Assembly: GCF_001949145.1 (NCBI RefSeq)
Contig: NW_019091374.1
Location: 2,141,894 to 2,205,893 of the forward strand
Direction: 5' to 3'
From: Acanthaster planci
Taxonomy: Eukaryota; Echinodermata; Asteroidea; Valvatida; Acanthasteridae
Length of the DNA: 64,000 bases
Shown here: one piece after another, positions 31,401 through 43,900 of the stretch
How the letters are laid out: each line of letters starts with the position of its first letter
Numbering within the stretch: the first letter of the stretch is position 1
Notes under the pieces: model-generated
Databases searched by the model: none
What the model saw: the letters and a program-made list of their open reading frames with translations, nothing else
Told to the model about the DNA's origin: nothing
Translations under genes and position numbers: made by a program

Positions 31401-33234
31401 CCACCAACCCCATCTGTTTCTCCTCACTGTCTGTCTGATGCTGCCGTCTCCCTAGACAGGAAAACGTCGCATACTTGAACTCACAGCGAAGTGTGCCTTG
31501 CATGCTGAACCCTTCCTTCCTCTGCACCTCGTGCGGACCGTAGATTGCACAGATCACCTTGGTGTTGCATGCCTCTATGTAGGCGGAGCCTCGTGCCTGG
31601 CTCACAACACCAGCTTTCAGAACTGTGTGAAAAATTACACCAGGTTGCCTTTGGGCAATTGGAATCAATGTAGCCCGCAGTGTGGGGAAACTGAGAACGT
31701 GAGACAACAAATCAAACTTGATATTTGTATGTCTCATCAAACAAAACTGAGTTGCAGCTCATCGATCAATCAAAGTACAATAATTACAAAACATTCAACA
31801 CAAAATGACCTCTTCCACATGGTCAAGTATAACATTGACAATTAATTTCAAAACTGATGGAAAATTCCCACATTTACTCCTTGAACTGCTTGACTTACAG
31901 ACTGGCCTAATGTCATCCAGTGCCCTGTTGTCTGTCCTCTTGCCATTTTCATGGAGCTGCAGTAAAAGAGCAAACAGGCAAATTAGGCAGGATGGAAAGG
32001 GTTCCATACATGTACCTGGACATCACTTGAAACCCTTTGCACAAAACCTATGAGACTTCTTTTCTGAGTAAAATGCTTCAGTGTTTCTCCCTGCTTAGCT
32101 TTGCTTTTCAGGACATGTTATTGCTCTTTGATGGCTGACACGTCAATTGCCATTGTCAACAAGCAAAAAAAGTGATTTAACATGTTTAATGGGTGTCTGT
32201 AATATATGGAATTCTTCCCGGCAAGAAATGGTAGGCCCTAGACAGATTAAACTAAGTCATGCTATTGTTAAATAAGGGTCTCATGTCATGCATATGTAGC
32301 CTTTTAAATTGTAGGCTTAAGTCAATTGTTCTTAACCGCCAGAATAGATAGGACTGCATGAACATATGACAAAATAAAACTGCAATTGCAAAAATACATA
32401 TACCCTTTAATCACTGTTATTATCAATTCCTGATCATGCCCACGATTCCAAGGGCCTACTCGTACAGTAGACACTCAACACTGGTGTGGTGCTGTGGTAT
32501 GGTAGACCGTAGCCCCACTAGTGCGGCACGGACTCTCACTCCCGCTCCATCCTTAGCCACACGTCCGTATACACAATTTTGTGTCGGCATATTGAACATT
32601 TTTGGTGCACCCATTATCATCGTGGGCGCAATTTCTTTTGCACACAGAGATGATCCTTAGCCTATCCGCTTTCTTAGCACCATATATTGAAAGATTTCAC
32701 TCATGTTGTTCTGGTATTTTCCAGTCTTTTGCCGTCACCCATTCAATCTCACGTTCTCACTCTCACAGTCGCCATCTTTAAAATAAGGTTGTTGAACATT
32801 ATGTCACTTGACCCCTCATCGTCTCGCAGCTGTTCCATGTCAAGACAATACACGGACTGAGTGATAAGATACTACATGTACCAATCATGCCAATGGGCTC
32901 TTCCAAAACTTTGGCAGCAGTTCAGATGTCTTGACATGGAACAGCCGAAAATTTTCAGTACGCCGACACAAAATTGCGTATACGGATGTGTGGCTAAGAA
33001 TGGAGCGGGAGTGAGAGTCCGTGCCTCACTAGTGGGGCTAGGTAGGCAATGGTAGACCGCAGTCTGTTACAGTGGTACTACTATGTAGTAGTACATCATA
33101 CATGTAGTACGAACTTTGGACGAAACTTATAGGCCTATATACATCACCAGTTCTCTCTTTTTCGTCGCTCTGCAGTAGAGCTGGGGTTGAAATGTCTCTT
33201 GTGGACAAGGAATTCGCTTGTTGTCGACAGGCAT
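28341..33234 (-). CDS. EXOSC6: Exosome complex component MTR3 (EXOSC6), 7 coding exons
   Basis: Subunit of the nine-protein core ring of the eukaryotic RNA exosome. It is an RNase PH-fold protein that in animals is structural and not catalytic. Seven exons with matching phases give 282 residues (human protein 272). The N-terminus [20 protein letters not shown] matches the [20 protein letters not shown] start of human MTR3. The RNase PH domain follows: [52 protein letters not shown], and a C-terminal helix with [16 protein letters not shown]. RAxNRP-like first strands and the SQAxGSAY motif separate it from EXOSC4 and EXOSC5. Introns 1 and 6 each hold a long foldback. The gene is complete and intact. 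It is divergent to the myosin gene and convergent to the receptor gene. Confidence 0.96.
28646..29261. repeat. ~615-bp foldback in EXOSC6 intron 6
   Basis: Two arms of about 200 bp (28646-28841 and 29062-29261) are inverse at high identity, with a ~220-bp spacer. Shared words include CCACTTCTGTCAAAGGCCAC, TGTACACAGGTATGCTGCAA and CAACTTGGTTACTGAATCAA. Both arms read open for over 60 codons, but in opposite directions, which is a by-product of the duplication. Confidence 0.92.
29315..29494 (-). CDS. EXOSC6: EXOSC6 exon 6
   Basis: 60 codons, phase 0 at both ends. It begins [20 protein letters not shown] and contains [20 protein letters not shown], the counterpart of [20 protein letters not shown] in human MTR3. 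The insert between them is longer than in human. Confidence 0.95.
30003..30088 (-). CDS. EXOSC6: EXOSC6 exon 5
   Basis: 86 nt, phase 1 in and phase 0 out. It encodes [20 protein letters not shown] and [28 protein letters not shown] is the human equivalent, a core strand-helix of the RNase PH fold. Confidence 0.97.
30472..30541. repeat. ~70-bp element with TTAACCCTAACAG ends, copy 1
   Basis: It starts TTAACCCTAACAGG and ends GGTTAGGGTTAA, which are inverse. The interior CAATTTCAATATGACTTTAC recurs with changes at 51904-51970, which has the same type of ends. It is intronic in EXOSC6. Confidence 0.75.
30647..30707 (-). CDS. EXOSC6: EXOSC6 exon 4
   Basis: 61 nt, phase 0 in and phase 1 out. It encodes [20 protein letters not shown], matching YPRAQLEVSALLLEDGGS of human MTR3. 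Confidence 0.95.
31369..31622 (-). CDS. EXOSC6: EXOSC6 exon 3 (RNase PH core)
   Basis: 254 nt, phase 1 in and phase 0 out. It encodes [40 protein letters not shown] and [14 protein letters not shown]. The SQAxGSAY-E-x-x-x-TKV core identifies MTR3. The middle loop, glycine- and alanine-rich in mammals, is short here. Confidence 0.97.
31899..31956 (-). CDS. EXOSC6: EXOSC6 exon 2
   Basis: 58 nt, phase 0 in and phase 1 out. It encodes [19 protein letters not shown]. The split codon T|TT gives the phenylalanine of RPVF at the exon 3 junction. GKR-x-D-x-R is the usual start of an RNase PH domain. Confidence 0.94.
32510..33041. repeat. ~530-bp foldback in EXOSC6 intron 1
   Basis: Outer arms 32510-32600 and 32950-33041 are inverse at high identity (AGCCCCACTAGTG with CACTAGTGGGGCT; GGCACGGACTCTCACTCCCG with CGGGAGTGAGAGTCCGTGCC; GTGTCGGC with GCCGACAC). 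An inner pair CTGTTCCATGTCAAGACA / TGTCTTGACATGGAACAG lies at 32830-32847 and 32927-32944. It ends about 110 bp from the EXOSC6 first coding exon. Confidence 0.9.
33148..33234 (-). CDS. EXOSC6: EXOSC6 exon 1 (start codon)
   Basis: 29 codons, ATG at 33234, ending in phase 0 at GAACTG|GTGATG. It encodes [20 protein letters not shown]. The match to the human N-terminus and the phase match to exon 2 support this exon, although it is too short for ORF finding. Confidence 0.93.
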
Positions 33235-36200
33235 CACGACGATCTTTGCTTTTTTTCTGGCACTTACAAGTAATAACTTTTAACTAATAACTTCATGTAA
33301 TTCATCATGCGATCGACAACACGTGCCGAGCTAGGCTGACATTTTGACATAGCGCCCTCAAGCGTTTTATTCATGCCAGTGTCTGTCACTCTTTTTAGCT
33401 TTGAGAGTGTTTCTTTTGGAGCGGTCTACCAGGAACTCACTCTTTTGGGGAGTGATTCTTTTTTACTCTGTTTGCATGAAAGTTCGTCAGTTTGCTACTC
33501 ATGGGTACTTCCCTTCCTCCTTTCGGAAAAAATTCCGGTGACACCTCTGCTCACGCCCGAAAATACAAATTATTTCACTTTTTAAAAAATCATACAGTTC
33601 GAAATCATCCAATTATTTTGGGATGGATCCTAGGCAAATATGGGGTTCAGAATGCTTTGAGAGTAGAGATCTTAGAAACTAAACATGCAAAAGAATCACA
33701 AACTTTGCTTTAAAAGTACGTAGGCCCATTCCACCAGTTTGTGGTCCTTAATTTATAAGCCAAATAGCAATTTGTTCCTTTGAATAATTGGTTCATCAGC
33801 AGCGCCAAGGTTTCCGACCTCTGTGGTAATCCAGCACGCAACTTTTCTGTCTGCTCCATAACGCCCTCTATACGCAAACATGAATCAGCTGCCCATTATT
33901 AGTGTGTAAACAAGGAAAATACGAAACGGCGTTATGATGCTTGAGCACCAGTCTATTGGCATGCGAATTTTAATAACAAAAGAGCGACCCACTGAACCAT
34001 GTCACAGGTGGGACTCCTCAACACTGTGTGGATATCCATTGGCCTTGGTCATTGCACAAAATACTGCAGTATCGTTACCATTGCATCTACGCTGGATCGG
34101 GTAGGCCTACATCGATCAGAAATCATACCTTCCAGTAATCACCGTGAATTAAAGCTTAGCCTACTCCACTCTGGTTGTTAATGGCATCATTTTGAACGCT
34201 TTGCAGACTCGGTAACAAATCACTAATCGATATGTAATGTCGGTGTTGGAAACTTGGCTTCTGTGACGATAACCGGATGACTGATGAGTCACCTGTTCCA
34301 GAGCAAACCGGCAAATATCGTCTATCTACACTGTGCTGCCATCAAAACCAGACCAATTGATTCTGGTTCGATTACTTCTGGTAAGCAATTGTAATAAATT
34401 CACTGCGTCATTTGATAGAATTTTTGACAGGGACATGATCAGTTAGCATTTTCAGCATGATGAGCAGTAAAATACAAAAAAAGAGATGCCCCTAAAAATA
34501 ATTCAGCAGCTTTTGTGGGGCTACTCCCACACTGACGTCATCAACTGTAGAGGTTGAGATATAGATTCACATGATCCCGAGGAAATTTAGAAATATATAT
34601 ATTATGTAGTTTGTCTAGGAGGACTTTGATTCCGCCGCCCATCCACGAACCCACGAGAAGATTGGACACAGAGTGCCTCTTTACAGAATCTTGGCTTGCT
34701 CAAAAGTGTAAGTCTGTGCACATGAAATACATGTAGACCTTTAAAGGCATAGGCCTAACCTGCTACAAGAAACCAAAATCTATTTTACTCGATACGGTAG
34801 GTGTTCTAATCACGGGAAGTATTTTTTTTCTCCATAAATTCATAATACAAAATGTGTTAATCCTCTGTGCTTTGATTGTAGCTGCAGAGCCAGACCCCAT
34901 CTAAATTTGATCTCCAGGAAGGAAGTGTTGTGTTCAGGCCGTTAGTTTATTAGAGAAGCAACAAATTATCTGCAGCATGCATATGCACGCCATTTTATGC
35001 ATACGGGAAATGTACATACTAATTTTGTAACAGGAATATGGGAAACAAATTGTGTGGGTTATATATTAGTTTATATGAATGATGGATGTATGTTTCACTT
35101 GTAATGGCCTTCAAAGAAGCAGATGTATTCATTTGTATCACTTTGGATACAAGAGAAACAAACAGCAGACAGTGTGATGGGTATGAGCAATCATGCCTTT
35201 CTGTTTTCAGATCTGTCTTGTATAAGGGTCGAAAATTCGCCTTTTTAATGTATTTTTCTCGTAATATTTCTCTCTTTTCTCGTAACTTTGTCTCGTTAGT
35301 CCGGACTGATTACTTAAAGGTCATTTCCAGTTCCACATCTTTCCAGTGCGTAATTAATTACTGAAAGGGTAAATTTTCAAATGGAGATAAATATAACACA
35401 TGGTTCAGGGCCCCCATGGAGTAAAATGTCTTGTATATTTCCGAGTAGCAGTACTTTTTTTTCATTGTGAAAATTGAAAGCTGTTTCAGATATTCACGTG
35501 GTGTTGATTGAAAAAGATAAGAACTTTTCACCTCGCTCCGAGATTTTAAAGGTGGGTGGCACCTTTTTTAAACATGGTGGGTAGCACCAAAAATAAAACT
35601 GGGTCGACAGCCTTCTTCTGTAGGTTGGAGAATTCTGGGATATATAGCCAAAAAACAAAAACCCAACGTTTTCTCAACTGTGTGCACAATCCATTAGGAC
35701 AAGAAATTCGGTCTTTCTGATGGAAAACTCCGTAACCACTGGAAAGCTTTTGGGGGTAACCTACATCGTTGTTAGACTCTTCAACTTTGAAAGTAAACAA
35801 TTGTGCTTTATGATGTTATTTATAAGGCAGAGATTGTTCTAAATGGAATGCCGGGCATTATGTAAACCTGTAAAGGTTTCCACGAACATATCAGAGGTTC
35901 CCCTTAAATTTCCAAAGTTCAACATCTTTCGATAAATTTTGAGCATGTTTTTTCTTTTGGCAGTTACATTATCCCATTTCAAAGTTCGCAATTAGCATGG
36001 TCATCATGAAAGAGTAGCTGACCTGGTCAACCTGAGATCGCATTAACTTGCAGGGTGCCTCGTCTGGATTGTCTGCCAACGGTAAACACATAACGACCAG
36101 TTGCCAGAAAATATGGTTCTCTCGTGGTGTACCTTAGCAAGAAGACTGGATTGCTTGGAAGGGTGTTAAGCTGTGCCAGTGTATGGATATTTCTCGCTTG

Positions 36201-39200
36201 ATAGGCTAACCTGAATTATTGTTTCCCTATATTAAGGCTTTTGTTACCGTGAAGCCAGATCAAGGTTATAGCTGGAGTTGACGTAGGAAAAAATTCCACT
36301 GAAGGCCTATTTTGATGAGTGTTAACACTATCTACACAGGAAGCTACAAACCGACATATGACGCATGGCCATGACCGTGGAAATTCAAATCAGTTCATTT
36401 CTAACAATAAACAGCGAAAAAATCAAACGAATTCCTCACATTCATCCCCTTTTTTCTCCTTTTTGGTTAAAAGGGCCTTGTCATTGGAAATATGTTAGTC
36501 CAATGGACCCTGTTCCGGCAGAACCTCCATACTTTCCAACACTAGTTATTAAGCTTTCAGTGTGAATGCAGCGACGCCTGCTCCATTGTGCATTCAGTAC
36601 ATGTCTATCTCCATAAGGAACTTACAGGGCCCTTCGAAAACTCTGGAACTGATGTTATTCTCGATGATAGACCAGCAATTAAAATGTCCTCAGAGAAAAC
36701 ATTTAGTTGACAATTACAGTGTATAGTGCTTGCAAGTGCGTTTAATTACCGTCAAGGAATCCTAGTAACTCGAGAGGACACATTTATGAAAACCCTGTAG
36801 TGCAATCAAGAATATATTTTCCAAAAAAGGGAAGTATATTTTGCGAAGTTCGTCTTTATGAACGACATGTTACGTTAACGACACAGTTTTAATTCCTGAA
36901 GTTGTTCGTATTTATATACGCTATATTTTTTGACACAACTTGTTTTAACCAGATAATAGTGTTTGTTTGTACCAGATAAATGTTTTTAAAGTTAATTTTA
37001 AATTTTAAAAGAATACAAATAGAGAGGAACTTCAGTAAATCTCACATGACGAAGTAGGCAACATATCAAGTAAAAGCGATTTGTTTTCTAAAAATACAAA
37101 CAACGTTTCTGAATATAATTCTCATAAAACAAACTGTGGAAAAATATCTCCTAGGAAGGAAATTCGATAAATGTCCTGTACTTCACAGTTTGAAAGTGAT
37201 ACTTGATGGCACCACAAGGCTTTCGTACATTTGAAATCAAACTTCGCACACGCATTAATTTGCTAAATTTAAATATGTGAGTACATATACTTTGGTGCGT
37301 GTAGGGTTTGCGAGTCTGCTTTCCTTATTTAGACTTTGCCAATTATAGTGCCAATCACACAATCTACCATGACCTCGTTTGCTCCCACATATTTTGGAAA
37401 AGGCAACAATGCGTATAGACACGACACTTTTGTGACGTCAACTTCGGTGAACCGAAAACGCACAGGTACATGTACGGGCAACTTTCAAGGTTTGGGGCAG
37501 TTTTCCGCCTGCATGCAAATGGAGGGACGGCTATTTCTGGCGACGAATTGTTGATGTTTCACTTAATTCTAGTAATTCAGACTGGGTTGAGGAACAACAG
37601 CTGCATCAAACACATCTTTAACTTGTCTAAGCTACTAGGAATTGTGTAAGAAGCTCCGAATCGAGTCGGCAAATATTGTTTAAAAAATCACTATATAGAA
37701 ATGGATGACAAAGCACATGCTGCCACATTGCAAGCGTCTACATGTAGCATTTAATATTTGGATCCAACATGCGCCCAGAACATTCCCATACATACAGGAA
37801 GTTGGGTAGTTGTGGAAGATGTTTTATAACGTGCTTTCAGATGCACTTGATACATAATGTAGTGGACAGTGGTGTTTTGGTCGCCCGCGAGGACCAAATG
37901 TTGTGCATTTTATTAACTTTGATGACTTCCAAATTTCTTCAGAGAAAACAACTTTACTCGCCTGCGACAGCAGTGTCAGGGATCGTGTCAGGTATGTTTG
38001 TTGCGTGTTTTGATCAAGATAAGACTTGAATTAGCGGATTGGTTGTGACAAGCCATTGTACACTTTAAATATCCTGGGTCAAATTGACCCTAATCTGGTT
38101 TATGGCCCAAGTGGGGTCCAGATTTCGGGTCGAACTGACCTCTAAGTTTTAGGTTAGCTAGCTATTAATATCGATTGTTTTATGAGGGGGTTTTCCCGAG
38201 TCTCCGATTATCTGTCCACCCGCTGTCAAATTCACGATATCAGCACCTTGCGCCATCGGTGTTTTATTTTCAGACTTATAGGACCTACATGAAAGCTAAC
38301 TTCATCCTACGAGTCTACAGTCCCAGCGGTGACTGCTTTTGTCGTGTTGACCGAGGGCGATCGCGCACAACTGTGACTGGCACAAATTTGTCTAAGTCAT
38401 TAGGTAAACTGCTTCATTTCGCTGCTGCACATGAAACCGTGATTCGTATAGTCATGCAGTGTGGCATCCGAACAAAGAATGCTTAAGTACATATAACCAG
38501 AGTTTAAATTAGTAATTTACTTGCAGCCTCCTATATCACGAACCTGCTAACAGAACATCAGAAAATAATGATCTAAAATAGAAGGTTCTTCTCCTAAATA
38601 TTTTTAGGGCTTGACACAAGTCTGATCAAGACAGTTTTTTCAGCCTTTTCCATTTTCGTCATTGAGATAGGTTTACTGTATACTTGAATGAGTTGTAACA
38701 TCCATGCATGACATATTACGATGCTTCGCTTTGCCAAAGGCACAAAACCGGCATTAAAGCATCTAACTTTAATTATGTAAGCATATTTGCCCGTCAGTGC
38801 ACTGTCACCGTTAATGAATAACACACAGTGACAATGCAATTGGACTGGACTTTGCATCTGTCGTCATTATTGTTTGCATGAATCAGCCGTGGGCCGCGCT
38901 CGACACCATGACAAATATTGGTTCTCGCTGCGACACAGCACTTTTACGGATACTGCATGTGAAACAGTATCGGCGTGAATTTAGCGATTCGAAAAAAAAA
39001 GCTTCTGTGCTTAAACAGCTGTTTACATTCGTTGCTGAGCGTCAAAATTCACATTGGATAGGAGAGATATATGGGTACCGGTAATTTTGGGGAAAGTACC
39101 CACAGATCTATGGGTGCTAAATGTATATTAAACTATTATAATTGACTGTATTTCATTTAATAAATGCACGAAGTAAATAATATTGGGGTGAGGATAGACG

Positions 39201-40804
39201 CAACGGTTTCAGTTTATGGTAAGATCCGGATTGTTTTCATTTTGATTTGCATAAATGCGTACTTTAACAATGTTTTGCATTCAGATGCGAAACAAATGAG
39301 ATTTTTATACGTTCATACGAGAGCAATTATATTACAGAATTGGGCATTTGCTCGCGTATTTGCAAAGTCTTAATAACTGTAACGACTTCGCTCACTCGAT
39401 CAGCAATGTTTACCAGTTTTTGATAGATATATTGACGGATAACCAAGTTATAATTTTGCGTTCCTGTTTGCCATCTTACCAAGTAGTTAGAATTAGGCCG
39501 TCAGTTGTCAATGATCTGTTCTCCTCGGTGTCCTGGGTAAAATAAACCATGAAGAATGATTATTACAATCGCAAAGATAACAAAAAAATGAAACGTTACA
39601 ATGAAACAGACATGGAATTATAATAAGCAGATTATGTATAGATAAAAACACTTTAAAGGCACATTAAGCCATTATTTAAATTATACTTCAAGAGCTAGAA
39701 TACGTTAATCAGAGAGGTACATGTAGGTCGGAGCATTGTCATTTATAATTTGTAAATGATGGTGTTACTGTGGTAATCCCATCGATCTCTTAGGGGAACC
39801 CATTAAAATCGTATATACACTTCAGCAGAGATTGTCTTGTCAACATTCACAGTCATAAGAGTGTACCTTAGTCGCTCCGTGCATTCATTAATGAAGGCAG
39901 AGCAATAGTATTCAAAATGTGGCAACAGAGAATTGCATAAAATTAGACTTACTATCAGGAAATAGCAGGGACAAAAAGTATTGATGATTATATTTTTCAA
40001 CACGTTAGTGTGTTTAAAAGTGACACGGTAGTGTTTCAAAATATGGAAGTCTAATACTTCCCAAAATGGCGGATTTTTTCAGGACCACTGCTTTCTACTT
40101 TCAAGCCAAGTGTCTCTAAATAGTCACGCAATTATAAAACGTGACACGCGCCAGTATACCCGCGATTACGTCATTTTCGAGATCATCAGGTCAACAACTG
40201 CAAAAACACATTTGTACTTTCTACCATTTTAAATGTTGCACTGCAGTCGAATTGCCTGATCATAATTATCTGTTTCGTGAGGGGATTTTGTGTAGATGCA
40301 ATACGGTTCTTCCATACAGTATACATAAATGTTTACCGGTGTTTTTTCTTGTTTTGAATTGTTTTTCGTTAGTTACTTTAACTTTGTGTTGGTTGTTTTT
40401 TAATTAATGTTGGACGGGGGTTCTCTTAAGTTCAAAGAGTCAATATTCACTCGTTGTGAATAAAATTCACTGCCGCCAATCGGAACTCGGGGCCAGACGA
40501 ACTCAGTGAGTTTCTTCAGTCCAATAGATTGAGATTTCACTCGAGTTTCCGCTGGTACAGCTGGGTTCTTTTTAGACAATGTAAATCTAAAACACATAGA
40601 AATGCTCACTCTAAAACATATGATTCTCAGTTTCACTTTTTCGGACTTACAGAGTTTTCTCAAGCATTTGTGATAAATCAGAAATTTGTTGATGAATGTT
40701 GATACTGTACTTTTTTACGATTTCAGACAGTGCCCCTTGACTGAGCATCGAAGAGCACCTCTGTCCGTCCAAAGGCTCTGCGTGCCCCATCGTAATTGGT
40801 CAGA
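33235..40804. other. divergent intergenic region between EXOSC6 and myosin
   Basis: 7.6 kb with no recognisable coding exon on either strand. It must contain both promoters. Two close inverted repeats with GGTCA-type half sites occur at 38076-38090 (GGGTCAAATTGACCC) and 38127-38140. No mobile element with clear ends was seen. Confidence 0.5.
38076..38140. promoter_or_regulatory. paired inverted GGGTCA/TGACCC-type sites
   Basis: GGGTCAAATTGACCC is a perfect 15-bp inverted repeat. 37 bp on is GGGTCGAACTGACC, a near copy. Nuclear-receptor half sites are AGGTCA-like, so regulatory use is possible. This rests on word matching only. Confidence 0.25.
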
Positions 40805-40906
40805 ATGACGCTGCGGCTCGTGGACGATCTTGCGACGCTTGAGTCGCTAGATGAGACCGCCATTTTGGACGAACTGAAGAAAAGATACGCAACTGACGTC
40901 ATTTAT
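40805..40906 (+). CDS. myosin-MH2 exon 1 (start)
   Basis: 34 codons, ending in phase 0 at TTTAT|GTAAGA. It encodes [20 protein letters not shown], the class-III-like motor entry. An in-frame stop 12 bases upstream and A at -3 support this ATG. The motor lacks the N-terminal SH3-like barrel of class II and V myosins. Confidence 0.9.
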
Positions 40907-43900
40907 GTAAGAACAATTTTTTTCTTTCGTGAGTAGAGGCTTTAGTCTTCCTTGGTTTTAATTTTAGGCCCACAGGGACATGCTGAGCTGAAAATGTTGC
41001 TTGCATAAAATGTATGTATTGAGCAGAACTGGCCAACAATCAGTAGCCTGCATTATATTGCCAGAAATTAGGCTGGCGCATTTTAAAAAAGCTTAGTAGT
41101 TATTGGCTACAATGTTTGACTGGATGGGTGAGTTATATGAGCTTTACCATAATGGCAATCAACAAAAGAAAAGATGATGGGCAACTGTACTGTTTGTAAA
41201 ATGTGTTTTCGTTTGAAGCGAAATTTGTGCATACTACTACTTCCTTAATTGTCGATTTCGCCATCGTAAATCTACTTCCTGATTCCCCTGCTCCCGCCAA
41301 ATATCACGCTGATTCACCGTTTATGGCAGGTCTGGGCTAATATTTCAAGAGTAAATGTCCACTTTTAGGGGGAGGGAATTTTGACTTTAATATGCAAGGT
41401 ACACCTCAGTGAATTATGGCCTTAACATCTTTCTTGCTCTCTCATATGCCACAGAAAAGTATACATTTAATTGAACCCCACAAGATGAATTTCCCCGCGT
41501 ATAAACCAGCCTCGCCATTCATAGCCATTATCGGAAATGTCAGTTTTTTGTGCAAAACGAACTTCATAGGTAGGCACGGCGTGGCACGCAGTTCTTTGCT
41601 ACATCATTTACAATGAATATCAGCGTCAACGCCATGTGGATACATCATGCTTCACTTTCCTTCCACCGAAGACCCACGGCCAAGTCTTTAATCCTATAGA
41701 AACGTGCGCCAGTCTACGTGTGCCTACGTCCATTAACAGTAACCATAATGAGCCAAACCCTGCGTGAAATGCTGTGGGTATTTGTACAAGTCTACCTGTC
41801 GGCAAAACGTCTGCACGGTTCATAAAAGGATATAGTCTTCACCTGCGATCACCTGGCCACAAATACAGACCTCAAGACAAAAGAATCAATTTGAGAAGAA
41901 AAAAGAGTTTGGGTCGTCAGTTATTACTGATTAATAACCACGAAGAGCTGTTACTCCCTTTGAATAAAGACCCCCCCCCCTTAGAACAGTCTTGTATTTA
42001 TTCGATACAAAAAAATGTTCTTGCTAGACGAATTTTTTCTGCAGGCTTTTAATTTTTTGGGTATTTTGGTTTTTGCAGAGGTTGTTTCGAACCGACATTT
42101 TAGTGTACGAAAAGCAAGTTGGGATCGGAGATACATTTCTCTCTTATCAAATAAAACATGCAAGACCCTGTTTTGAATAAAAGTGTTAGATCGATGTGAC
42201 TGCGTTTTTGTCTTTGTATTTGATTAAACATTAATTAATTTGTCAACCTGTTTAAAATAAACGAGACATATTTTTATTTCTGTTTAATTTTCACAGACGT
42301 ACATTGGCGATATTCTTATTGCCATCAACCCCTACAAACCGCTTCCGATTTACTCGTATCAGGTGAGACAAATATCTTCCCTGTGTATTTTTGAAATTTC
42401 TTATTGCATTCGTTTCCATCCAAAGCAAGAAAACCCTTAAGCCTATACTTTGCAACTGTATAAAATAAATTACAACGGATAGTCCTTTTAATGGAGTCCC
42501 AAGAGATAAATCCATTGGCTCCATTTAATTATTGTCGAATGCTTTCAACTCATTACAGAAATGTCCTACATTTTTTTCCTCATTACACTTGTTTACTCGT
42601 CTTATGTGTCGGTTATCACGATCCGTTTTGCGGGCTTCATCTCATTAAAACAAGGATGGAGAGGTCGTAATTCTTTCTTTCTCTGAATTTTCACAATCCG
42701 TTTTGCGGGCTTCATCTCATTAAAACAAGGATAGAGAGGTCGTAATTCTTTCTTTCTCTGAATTTTGAAATATTATTGATAGGCCTACACACCATGCTTT
42801 CCTCTCCTTTAAAAAGTCAAGACGCTTTTGTGCTTTTTATTTTAACCCTTATTTAGATATCCTGCCCAGAAGAGACAATTTTTTCGATCAGTCATGTAAA
42901 AACAATTAATTCCAAGTTTCATTTATTTTCCGAAATTTATTTACAATACTTCTTTTTCAGATTTCATGTTCATACACAAACTTGCAGTACAGACAAGCGC
43001 TGCCTCCCCACATTTTCGCCATCGCAGATAAAGCCTACGGCAGCATGAAGCGACTAGGCATGCGTCAGTGTTGCGTCATCAGTGGCGAATCGGGAGCCGG
43101 GAAGACCGAGAGCGCCAAGTACCTGATTGGTCACATTATCAGCCATTGCAGCAGCAACAAGAAAAACCTGCAGGAAAAAATTCTACAGGTGTGAAAATCC
43201 AATTTAGAAATTGCACGGTTTGTCAAGATTGCGTACAGTTTTGAATGCATGTACATGTAGTTATTGAATGCAGTTCAGCCAAAGACGAGAAATGTTTTGC
43301 TACCTTAATACTTTCTAATCGGCCTCAGAAAGTCTTGAAATTTGTAAAATGCAGGAAAAATAGCAAAAATATCGCGTGAAGATTTACGGGTATATCTGGG
43401 GATTTTCTCATCTTTTGTTCGCAGGTAAATCCACTTCTGGAGGCTTTCGGCAATGCACGAACCGTCATGAATGACAACTCCAGTCGGTTTGGCAAGTTTA
43501 TTGAGCTGAAATTTTGCCATGACGGAAGGATTGTGGGAGGTAAGTAATAAAACAGGTCCTCTAGAACAGGCAAATCATCACCATCATCGGTTGAAAATTA
43601 GAGGTACCTGCAATTCTTTACGTTTTCACTCATATTTTTACTTTGATTTCATATGCCGAACGAATCTCACTCTGAGGTGACCTGCAATTTTGCCACGGGT
43701 ATCACTCTTTACTCTAAATGTATGGACAAAAATCGATGACCAAATACCTCTTGTGCATGCAGCTAAGTAATTTTAACAAAAATTTCATAATTAAAATAAA
43801 TTAAGGCTCTCATCAAAAACAACCTACAGTCAACTTCGCAGTTCATAATGCTGTTAATTTGAAATGAGTTCCCTTACATGTAAGTTCATAAATGAAGTGG

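Larger units (their letters stand above)
40907..42960. other. introns 1 and 2 of the myosin gene
   Basis: The introns flank exon 2 (42297-42362). Intron 2 holds a 75-bp tandem duplication (42616-42766). A C-rich run occurs near 41970. No other exon was seen. Confidence 0.6.

Noticed and set aside
31354-31740. EXOSC6 exon 3 read as a 128-aa single-exon gene
   Set aside because: The extra 5' codons precede the splice acceptor (CACAG at 31623) and do not resemble MTR3. Exon 2 supplies the real upstream sequence.
33235-40804. A protein kinase domain upstream of the myosin, as in MYO3
   Set aside because: An in-frame TAA lies 12 bases before the ATG, and no kinase motif (GxGxxG, HRDLK, DFG) was found in the region.
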